In this document: piece after piece, positions 1 to 6,071 of the stretch
Layout: each line of letters begins with the position of its first letter
Position numbering within the stretch: the stretch's first letter is position 1
Source of the DNA: an uncultured Rhodospirillales bacterium
Lineage (GTDB): Bacteria > Pseudomonadota > Alphaproteobacteria > Acetobacterales > Acetobacteraceae
Direction of reading: 5' to 3'
Assembly: GCA_903844785.1 (NCBI GenBank)
Contig: CAIMVB010000506.1
Location: 1-8,654, forward strand
Length of the DNA stretch: 8,654 bases
Notes under the pieces: model-generated
The model's database searches: none
Seen by the model: only the letters and a program-made list of their open reading frames with translations
Told to the model about the DNA's origin: nothing
Translations under genes and position numbers: made by a program

Positions 1-605
1 CCAAGGGTTTGATTGCCGCCCTGGCCCTGCGCGCCACCCTGAATATACGTGTAAGGCGCACCAAAAGCGCGCAGCGTTGCCAATTGCTTCTGGAACAATA
101 CCGGGTCGTTGGATTGCGTGGCCAAGGCGCAAGGCACGTAATTGAGCGATGATCCACCCGAGTGCAGATCCATGACAAAATCCGCGAGCGGGATCAATTC
201 GCTATCAATGTAATAGGCAATTTGCCGCGTAACGGTTCCATCCGGATCACCCGGAAAAATCCGGTTCATATTGAGATCATCAATGGGCGAAACCCGCCGC
301 CCCGCCAGCGCCGCCGGGTAATTGGCCATGGTCATGATGATCACGCGCCCCTTGATGCGCGCGGGATCTAGCGATTTCGCCAAATTCGTCAGCGCCACCT
401 GACCTTCATATTCATCACCATGATTGCCAGAGGTGAAAAGCGCCGTCGGGCCTTCGCCATTCTTCACCACCACAATCGGAATGGGCAGGAATCCATAGGC
501 GCTGTCATGGGTTGAATGGAACAGGCGGATGAAGCCTGTCTGCTTGCCGTCCTTGTTGAAATCAACTTCGGAAACAAGGCGTGATTTGCGTGGCGTATCA
601 GCCAT
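1..605 (-). CDS. M14-type zinc deacylase, succinylglutamate desuccinylase/aspartoacylase family (3' end cut by window edge)
   Basis: The first 201 residues are present and the C-terminus lies outside the window. The family hydrolyses N-acyl bonds of small amino-acid derivatives (N-succinylglutamate, N-acetylaspartate, N-acetyl-diaminobutyrate) with one zinc ion in the cytoplasm. The zinc ligands are visible: GNHGDEYEG supplies His62 and Glu65, and DLHSGG supplies His148. LNMNRIFPGD (112-120 region) matches the family's Asn/Arg substrate-binding segment. No signal peptide is seen. The ATG at 605 is the only plausible start: the next in-frame codons upstream run into the stop of the preceding ATPase gene, 15 bases away, and GGGGAAA at 611-617 can serve as ribosome-binding site. 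It is the seventh gene of the operon, so its substrate is probably the imported compound or a product of it. The style resembles the ectoine-pathway deacetylase DoeB, but no other ectoine gene is present, so I give no symbol. Confidence 0.88.
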   Translation of the reverse strand, partial: MADTPRKSRLVSEVDFNKDGKQTGFIRLFHSTHDSAYGFLPIPIVVVKNGEGPTALFTSGNHGDEYEGQVALTNLAKSLDPARIKGRVIIMTMANYPAALAGRRVSPIDDLNMNRIFPGDPDGTVTRQIAYYIDSELIPLADFVMDLHSGGSSLNYVPCALATQSNDPVLFQKQLATLRAFGAPYTYIQGGAQGQGGNQTL

Positions 606-620
606 GGCGTTTTCCCCAAT

Positions 621-1613
621 TCAGGCTTTGGCTTCGGTCATCAAATGGCAGGCCACTTGATGCCCTGGTTGCGTTTCAATCAGCGATGGCGCTGCCTCTC
701 GGCAAATGGGCATCACATGCGGGCAGCGTGTGTGAAAGCGACAGCCGGAAGGTGGATTGAGTGCGCTTGGAATATCGCCCGCGATATGTTCCCGCTTGCC
801 ACGGGAACGCTGGGAAGGGTGGGGCGCCGGCACGGCGGCGATCAGTGCGCGGGTATAGGGATGCTGGGGGTTCGCGTAAATTGTGCGCTTTTCAGCGACT
901 TCCACAATTTTGCCGAGATACATGACGGCAACACGATCAGAGATATGCCGCACCACAGACAGATCATGCGCAATAAACAGATAAGTCAGCCCCATATCGC
1001 GCTGCAAATCCTGCAGCAGATTGACAATCTGCGCCTGGACCGAGACATCAAGGGCCGAGACAGCTTCATCACACACGACAAAGCGTGGCTTCAAGATGAG
1101 CGCGCGCGCAATGCCGATACGCTGACGCTGGCCGCCGGAAAATTCATGCGGGTAGCGATCCAGCGCGCGGCGGGGCAGGCCCACCTTTTCCAGCATTTCG
1201 ATGACCTGTTGGCGCGTTTCAGTGCCGGATTTGGCGCCATGGATCACCAAGGGTTCGGCGATGATATCCTCAACCGTCATGCGCGGATTAAGCGCGCCAT
1301 AGGGGTCTTGGAAAATAATCTGCATTGAGCGGCGAAATTCACGCATCGCCGCACGGCCAAGCCCCGTGATTTCCTGGCCTTGAAAGCGAATGCTGCCAGC
1401 GCTTGGGTCAAGCAGGCGGATCAGCAAACGCCCAAGCGTGGATTTGCCACAGCCAGATTCACCCACAAGCCCAAGGGTTTCGCCTGCCATGATGGAGAGT
1501 GCGACATCATCCACCGCGCGCAGCTTGCTGGTTTTGCCGCGGAGAAAAATACCGCCCCCCCCCACATCGAAATGCTTGGCGAGATGCTCGGCGCTGATCA
1601 GGGGCTCGGTCAT
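621..1613 (-). CDS. Peptide-class ABC importer, ATP-binding protein (DppF/OppF-like)
   Basis: This 330-residue ATPase is one of the two nucleotide-binding subunits that drive import through the DppB/DppC-like permeases. All ABC motifs are present: Walker [10 protein letters not shown] (51-59), Q-loop Gln102, signature SGGQR (159-163), Walker B ending in Asp182-Glu183, and H-loop His216. The C-terminal oligopeptide-transporter extension (about 250-325) carries Cys291, Cys297, Cys304 and Cys322, the four-cysteine set associated with an iron-sulfur cluster in this family. I take the ATG at 1613, which overlaps the previous gene's stop as ATGA, rather than the in-frame TTG at 1652, which would add 13 residues of non-family sequence (start GRLPARQG). 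Translation is probably coupled to the upstream ATPase gene. A run of nine G lies 51 bases into the gene, coding for Gly18-Gly21. Length and motifs are normal. The substrate is not determined by this subunit. Confidence 0.95.
   Translation of the reverse strand: MTEPLISAEHLAKHFDVGGGGIFLRGKTSKLRAVDDVALSIMAGETLGLVGESGCGKSTLGRLLIRLLDPSAGSIRFQGQEITGLGRAAMREFRRSMQIIFQDPYGALNPRMTVEDIIAEPLVIHGAKSGTETRQQVIEMLEKVGLPRRALDRYPHEFSGGQRQRIGIARALILKPRFVVCDEAVSALDVSVQAQIVNLLQDLQRDMGLTYLFIAHDLSVVRHISDRVAVMYLGKIVEVAEKRTIYANPQHPYTRALIAAVPAPHPSQRSRGKREHIAGDIPSALNPPSGCRFHTRCPHVMPICREAAPSLIETQPGHQVACHLMTEAKA
1555..1563 (-). repeat. Nine-base G homopolymer inside the DppF-like gene
   Basis: Nine consecutive G on the coding strand (C on the plus strand) span codons 17-20 of the ATPase, before Walker A. 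A one-base slip here would put the rest of the gene out of frame. In this copy the frame is intact. Confidence 0.9.
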
Positions 1614-2587
1614 GGCGCGGCCAATTCCTTGGCGCGCAGGCAGGCGGCCCAATGATCAGCTTCTTCCAGGATCAAGGGCGGTAGGGCTTCACTGCAACTT
1701 GGCTGCGCGTAGCGGCAGCGCACGCTGTATCGGCAGCCTGGCGGGCGGCGTGCGGGGTCAGGCAAGGTGCCGGGAATGGCAATCAGCCTAGCGCGGTCTT
1801 CCGTGATGGATGGCACGCATTCCAGCAAGCCGCGCGTATAGGGATGCACGGGATGATCAAAAACCCGCGCCACCGGCGCTTCTTCAATCACCCGCCCGGC
1901 ATACATCACCAGCACGCGATCTGCCGTTTCGGCAATCACGCCCATATTATGGGTGATGATCATGATCGCCATACGGAATTCATCGCGCAAATCCATCAGC
2001 AGATCGAGGATTTGCGCCTGAATCGTCACATCCAGCGCCGTGGTTGGTTCATCGGCGATCAGCAGTTTCGGGTTGCAGGCGAGCGCAATGGCGATCATCA
2101 CGCGCTGGCGCTGCCCGCCTGACATTTGGTGCGGGTAGTCATCCAGCCGTCGCGCTGCCGATGGGATGCCAACCTTATCGAGCATATCAATCGCGCGTTT
2201 GCGAAGCGCGGCTGCAGGCAGGTTTTCATGCGCGCGGATTGTTTCCATGATCTGATCGCCAATGGAAAATACTGGGTTCAGCGATGTCATGGGTTCCTGG
2301 AAAATCATCGCGATCCCAGGGCCACGAATGCGTTGCATCTCACGCGCGCTGAGTTTTGTCAGATCCTGGCCTTGGAACATCACCTTGCCGGCGGCAATAC
2401 GCGCCGGCGGCCTTGGCAGCAGCCCCATAATAGTAAGCGCGGTGACACTTTTGCCACTGCCGCTTTCACCGACAATACCGAGGATCTCACCTTCCTTGAG
2501 TGAGAAGGACACCTCCTCAATCGCGGTGATTTCGCCGCGCCCGGTCATGAAGGCCGTGGTTAGCCCCTGAACATCAAGTAAAGTCAC
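1610..2587 (-). CDS. Peptide-class ABC importer, ATP-binding protein (DppD/OppD-like)
   Basis: This 325-residue protein is the second nucleotide-binding subunit and is expected to pair with the DppF-like ATPase on the inner face of the membrane. Walker A GESGSGKS lies at 40-47, Q-loop at Gln97, signature SGGQR at 156-160, Walker B LLIADE at 175-180, and H-loop at His213. The C-terminal extension has Cys285, Cys291, Cys298 and Cys316, the same spacing class as its partner, again suggesting an iron-sulfur site. The start is GTG at 2587, overlapping the TGA of the DppC-like gene as GTGA. The first residues ([10 protein letters not shown]) align with the normal beginning of the family, so no later start is needed. 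Its own stop overlaps the next gene by four bases. These overlaps imply translational coupling across the transporter genes. Confidence 0.95.
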   Translation of the reverse strand: MTLLDVQGLTTAFMTGRGEITAIEEVSFSLKEGEILGIVGESGSGKSVTALTIMGLLPRPPARIAAGKVMFQGQDLTKLSAREMQRIRGPGIAMIFQEPMTSLNPVFSIGDQIMETIRAHENLPAAALRKRAIDMLDKVGIPSAARRLDDYPHQMSGGQRQRVMIAIALACNPKLLIADEPTTALDVTIQAQILDLLMDLRDEFRMAIMIITHNMGVIAETADRVLVMYAGRVIEEAPVARVFDHPVHPYTRGLLECVPSITEDRARLIAIPGTLPDPARRPPGCRYSVRCRYAQPSCSEALPPLILEEADHWAACLRAKELAAP

Positions 2588-3477
2588 TGTTGGATCCTGA
2601 GCCGGGGGTCGAGAACATCGCGCAGCCCATCACCGAGGAAATTGAGCCCCATGACGGTGATCATCAGCGCAATGCCAGGGATGGTAATGATCCAAGGCGC
2701 TTCGCGCATGAAATCGCGGCCTTCGGCCATGATATTGCCCCAGGTTGGGGTGGGCGGCACGGCGCCAACGCCAAGGAAGGAAAGCGTCGCTTCCGAAAGC
2801 ACAGCGAAGGCAAAAAGAAAGGAAAGCTGCACAATCACTGGCGCCATGGCATTGGGCAGAATATGGCGTGTCAGGATACGCCAATGGCCGGCACCCGCCG
2901 CCACCGCCGCCTGCACGAATTCCATCTCGCGCAGGACAATGACCGAAGACCGCACAATCCGTGCCGTGCGCGGAATATAGACAATGCCCAGCGCCAGAAT
3001 GACATTGAAGGTAGAAGGTCCGAGTACGGAAGTAACCGCAATGGCCAGCAGAATGGCGGGGAAGGCCATCAGCGCGTCATTGATGCGCATCAGCAGGTTA
3101 TCAATGCGGCGGAAATAGCCGGCAGCGGCGCCGATCAAAATGCCGAACACTGCATTGAGCGCCACCACGGAAGCGCCAATCAGCATGGAAAGCTGCGCGC
3201 CCCACACAACGCGGGACCAAAGACTGCGCCCGAAACTATCCGTGCCAAAAATCCAGCCCTCACCAGGGGGCTTGAACTTGTTGCGCATGGAAAGGCGGTT
3301 GGGATCCGTATCGGTAATCCAAGGCGCCAGAATGGCGATACCGGCAATGATCAGGAATAGCACCAGCCCAGTCATAAACAGCCGATGGCGGAGCAGGCGC
3401 TTGATGGTGGCGCGCGCCGGGTGTTCGCGCTTCAGTGCAATACCTTCGGCATCTATCGCGGCGGCGGCATCACTCAT
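2584..3477 (-). CDS. Peptide-class ABC importer, permease (DppC/OppC-like)
   Basis: This 297-residue inner-membrane subunit forms half of the translocation pore. It shows the DppC layout: a cytoplasmic N-terminal tail, a first membrane helix (about 34-52), a periplasmic loop with the family phrase WIFGTDSFGRSLWSRV (75-90), then the core of about five helices. The EAA coupling loop that contacts the ATPases lies around 183-209 (REMEFVQAA...AGAGHWRILTRHILPN). The C-terminus GDGLRDVLDPRLR is typical. I prefer the ATG at 3477, which overlaps the end of the DppB-like gene by eight bases (ATGAGTGA). An in-frame TTG at 3495 would add six residues and enlarge the overlap to 26 bases. No strong ribosome-binding site precedes either start, so translation probably depends on ribosomes finishing the DppB-like gene. 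Confidence 0.94.
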   Translation of the reverse strand: MSDAAAAIDAEGIALKREHPARATIKRLLRHRLFMTGLVLFLIIAGIAILAPWITDTDPNRLSMRNKFKPPGEGWIFGTDSFGRSLWSRVVWGAQLSMLIGASVVALNAVFGILIGAAAGYFRRIDNLLMRINDALMAFPAILLAIAVTSVLGPSTFNVILALGIVYIPRTARIVRSSVIVLREMEFVQAAVAAGAGHWRILTRHILPNAMAPVIVQLSFLFAFAVLSEATLSFLGVGAVPPTPTWGNIMAEGRDFMREAPWIITIPGIALMITVMGLNFLGDGLRDVLDPRLRIQQ

Positions 3478-4414
3478 AGCGGACCCGCGGATCAATCAGG
3501 GCATAGAGGATATCCACCAGAATATTCACCACCACCAGAAAAGTTGTCACCAGCAATAGCCCGCCTTGCACCATGGGGTAATCGCGGCTGAGCACGGCTT
3601 GCGTCAGCAATTGGCCCATGCCGGGCAGGGAAAACAGCGCCTCTGTCACCACCGCGCCTGATAGCAATAGTGAGATGATAATACCCACCACCGTGACAAT
3701 CGGGATCAGTGCATTGGCTAGAGCGTGCTTGAAAATCACCTGCCGTTCCGGCAGCCCCTTGGCGCGGGCTGTTCGGACATAATCCTGGCGCAACACCTCC
3801 AGCATGCCGGAACGCGTGATGCGCGCCAGCAGCCCCGCTTGCAGCAAGGCCAGCGATATGGCCGGCATGGTGGTGCTGCGCAGCCAGCCGATCGGATCTT
3901 GCGCAAAGGGCACATAGCCGCCGCTTGGCAACCAGCCGAGTTGCACGGCGAAGAAGACGATCATCAAAAGGCCTAGAAAGAAATTCGGGATGGAAATGCC
4001 GAGCATGGCAATCATCATCGCGAATTGATCAATCCAGGTATTTTGCCGCAAGGCGGCTATGATGCCGCTAAGAACGCCGATCAGCAGCGTCAGTACCAGG
4101 GCGTAAAGCGAAAGCCCAATCGTCACCGGCAGGCGTTCCATGGTGGCGGCCAGCACGCCCTTGCCCAGCAGCAGGGATTTGCCGAAATCGCCCTGCAGCA
4201 GCCCTTGATAGTAATGCAGTAGTTGCAGGACCAGTGGTTCATCCAGGCCCAAATCACGGCGCAGCTGCTCGATCTGCGCCGGCGTGGCGGAGGTTCCGGC
4301 AATCGCTGCCGCTGGGTCACCAGGGATCAGCCGCATCAGTCCAAAGCTGATGAGGCTGACAATGAATAATACCGGAATAGCGCTGAGCAGCCGGCGGAGC
4401 GCGACAAAAATCAA
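3470..4414 (-). CDS. Peptide-class ABC importer, permease (DppB/OppB-like), TTG start
   Basis: This 314-residue inner-membrane protein is the other half of the pore. The N-terminus has the family pattern: a short basic stretch (ALRRLL), a first helix to about residue 30, then RLIPGDPA. A periplasmic segment (about 36-98) is followed by about five helices. The EAA loop lies around 206-235 (EVLRQDYVRTARAKG...FKHALANALIP). The C-terminal LIDPRVRYE is characteristic. The start is a TTG at 4414. The upstream reading frame closes at a TAG 15 bases away, and the next Met (residue 27) falls inside the first helix, so TTG is the only start giving a normal protein. AGGGAG at 4426-4431 lies 11 bases upstream, farther than ideal. 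The stop of an eight-codon mini-ORF overlaps the TTG. A weak start may keep permease levels below those of the binding protein. Confidence 0.93.
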   Translation of the reverse strand: MIFVALRRLLSAIPVLFIVSLISFGLMRLIPGDPAAAIAGTSATPAQIEQLRRDLGLDEPLVLQLLHYYQGLLQGDFGKSLLLGKGVLAATMERLPVTIGLSLYALVLTLLIGVLSGIIAALRQNTWIDQFAMMIAMLGISIPNFFLGLLMIVFFAVQLGWLPSGGYVPFAQDPIGWLRSTTMPAISLALLQAGLLARITRSGMLEVLRQDYVRTARAKGLPERQVIFKHALANALIPIVTVVGIIISLLLSGAVVTEALFSLPGMGQLLTQAVLSRDYPMVQGGLLLVTTFLVVVNILVDILYALIDPRVRYE

Positions 4415-4437
4415 GGTAGATCGCGCTCCCTAAACAT
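4411..4437 (-). other. Eight-codon mini-ORF whose stop overlaps the DppB-like TTG start
   Basis: ATG at 4437 opens a reading frame coding MFRERDLP and ends in TGA at 4413-4411, which overlaps the TTG start of the permease as TTGA. It lies in the 28-base gap after the binding-protein gene, whose stop region (TGAGG) could act as a poor ribosome-binding site for it. It may be chance. If translated, terminating ribosomes would be placed exactly at the TTG. Confidence 0.3.
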
Positions 4438-4442
4438 AAACC

Positions 4443-6017
4443 TCAACGCTCAATCCACACATTGGAAAAGCGCGGAATGCGGAAGGGGGTGAAGCCCTTC
4501 ACATTGGCGCGGGACGCCTGGACCTTGGTGAGCGACCCGAAAGGATATGCATAGGCACGTTCCAGCACCAGGCGCTGCATACGTGCAAAGGCCGCCTGAC
4601 GCGCCGCAGGGTCGCGCAGATTATTCATGTCATTCCAGGCAGCCAGCACTTCCGGATCATCCTTATCATCCTTCGGGCGATAATTTGCCCCTGGGGAAAC
4701 CAAGAATTGCATGGTAGCGAGGGCACCAAGCGCAGGCTGCGTGCCCCAGCCCGAATGGAAGAAATGCCATTCGTTCGAATTTACCTTTTGCGACATTTGT
4801 ACCGAAGTCGGCCAATCCACCACACGGAGTGAGGCATTGATGCCAATTGCCTTCAATTGCTGTTCCATGACCAGCGCCGAATTATACATCGGCGGATAGT
4901 CGCGATTGGTCAGGATCACAATCGGTTCGTTGCGGTAGCCGGATTCACGCAGCAGGGCGCGGGCGCGCTGCTGATTGTTGATGTTGTAGGTTTCCTTACC
5001 GGCATCCGTGTAGCTGGGCTGGTTCGGATATTGAAAACCGACATTCAACCGGTAATTATTGTCAGTTGCTGCATCCATGATGTCTTCCACATTTAGCGCA
5101 GCTTGCACCGCACGGCGGAAGGCCAGATTGTCGGTGGGAGCGAGCGCTGTATTCGGCAGCGCAATCTGGATCCACCAATTCTGCAATGGTAGAATGGTGA
5201 GGGCGTTATTGCGGCGTAGCCCTTCCAGCGAGCGCGTTGGCACATCCTCCACCACATGCAGCGCGCCGGTTTCCAACCCTGCCACGCGGGCGGAAGCCTC
5301 CGTCACGATACGGAAAGTCACAGTATCAAGGCAGGCGACACGATAGCCACCAAAGCCCGTACGCTGTTCATAAGCGGTGTTGGGCTTATAGCCATCAAAG
5401 CGGCCGAGCTTCGCATGGCTGCCGGGCACGAATTCCAGCAGGCGGAAGGGGCCGGTGCCCACTGGGCGAAGCTGCTGGCGTTCATCATCCTTATGTTCGG
5501 CGGGGATGATGACAATGGGGACCGAGAAGGAAGACAACGCCTCAACAAAGGTGGGCTGCACCTGCTTCATGCGAATGATGAAGGTCTGCGGATCGGGCGT
5601 TTCCCAGCGAGCGACATTATCGAGCGTGCTGCGCTGCAGGCCAATCCGATTGTAGCGATCGAAAGAAGCCGCGACATCGGCGGAAGTCAGCGCCTTGCCG
5701 TTGTGGAAAGTAATCCCCTGGCGCAGCTTGAAAGTATAGCTCATGCCATCCGGGGATTCCTGCATGGATTCGGCCAATTCCGGGATGGGCTTGTTGTTCT
5801 CATCGCGCGTAATCAGCGTCTCATAGATATTCATCGCGATATTGCGCGTTGAAATCGTGCTGGACGTCATCTGATCCAGCGAATTGACATTGGCTTCCTG
5901 GCCAAACACCAGATCGCCGCCGCGCGTGGGGCAGGTGAAAGGGGCGGCCATCAGCGGTGCGGCCGACAAGGCCATGGCGGCAGCAACAAGGCCCGTGCTC
6001 AAACTCAGGCGTTTCAT
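4443..6017 (-). CDS. ABC transporter substrate-binding protein, family 5 (peptide/nickel class)
   Basis: This 524-residue periplasmic protein captures the substrate and delivers it to the DppB/DppC-like pore. The N-terminus is a clear Sec signal peptide: MKRLSL, a hydrophobic stretch rich in Ala and Leu, and a likely cleavage after LMA at residue 24. The mature protein starts with the usual GGDLVFGQ region. Other family landmarks are YETLITRDENNKPIPELAES (65-84), the YTFKLRQGITFHNGKALTSADV region (94-115), and RPVGTGPFRLLEF (184-196). Only two cysteines exist, Cys29 and Cys229, which could form a disulfide in the periplasm. There is no lipobox. GGGAGAG at 6023-6029 lies five bases before the ATG, a good ribosome-binding site. 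Family-5 proteins bind peptides, nickel complexes, opines, glutathione and other solutes, so sequence alone does not give the ligand. It sits directly after the dimethylformamidase-like gene (54-base gap) and 28 bases before the first permease gene. Confidence 0.95.
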   Translation of the reverse strand: MKRLSLSTGLVAAAMALSAAPLMAAPFTCPTRGGDLVFGQEANVNSLDQMTSSTISTRNIAMNIYETLITRDENNKPIPELAESMQESPDGMSYTFKLRQGITFHNGKALTSADVAASFDRYNRIGLQRSTLDNVARWETPDPQTFIIRMKQVQPTFVEALSSFSVPIVIIPAEHKDDERQQLRPVGTGPFRLLEFVPGSHAKLGRFDGYKPNTAYEQRTGFGGYRVACLDTVTFRIVTEASARVAGLETGALHVVEDVPTRSLEGLRRNNALTILPLQNWWIQIALPNTALAPTDNLAFRRAVQAALNVEDIMDAATDNNYRLNVGFQYPNQPSYTDAGKETYNINNQQRARALLRESGYRNEPIVILTNRDYPPMYNSALVMEQQLKAIGINASLRVVDWPTSVQMSQKVNSNEWHFFHSGWGTQPALGALATMQFLVSPGANYRPKDDKDDPEVLAAWNDMNNLRDPAARQAAFARMQRLVLERAYAYPFGSLTKVQASRANVKGFTPFRIPRFSNVWIER

Positions 6018-6022
6018 CCATG

Positions 6023-6029
6023 CTCTCCC
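6023..6029 (-). promoter_or_regulatory. Ribosome-binding site of the substrate-binding protein gene
   Basis: GGGAGAG sits five bases upstream of the ATG at 6017 and supports that start over the out-of-frame ATG four bases earlier (6021). The remaining gap up to the preceding stop codon (6018-6071) shows no terminator-like hairpin with a T-run. Confidence 0.7.
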
Positions 6030-6071
6030 GTTATTTGTGGTGACTAAGCTTCATGCGCGCGCCCGGCGGCG

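Noticed and set aside
645..1328. 227-codon plus-strand open frame
   Set aside because: It lies entirely antisense to the DppF-like gene, and its translation has no recognisable domain; long antisense frames are common in GC-rich genes.
1614..1652. Longer start (TTG at 1652) for the DppF-like ATPase
   Set aside because: The ATG at 1613 gives the normal family N-terminus and the ATGA overlap with the preceding gene.
2590..3360. 256-codon plus-strand open frame
   Set aside because: It is antisense to the DppC-like gene. The translation is rich in His, Arg, Asn and Gln, as expected from the reverse complement of a membrane protein gene.
5256..5852. 198-codon plus-strand open frame
   Set aside because: It is antisense to the binding-protein gene, with no ribosome-binding site or family resemblance seen.
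6018..6071. Possible terminator or internal promoter between the enzyme and binding-protein genes
   Set aside because: The 54 bases contain no hairpin followed by a T-run and no convincing -35/-10 pair.
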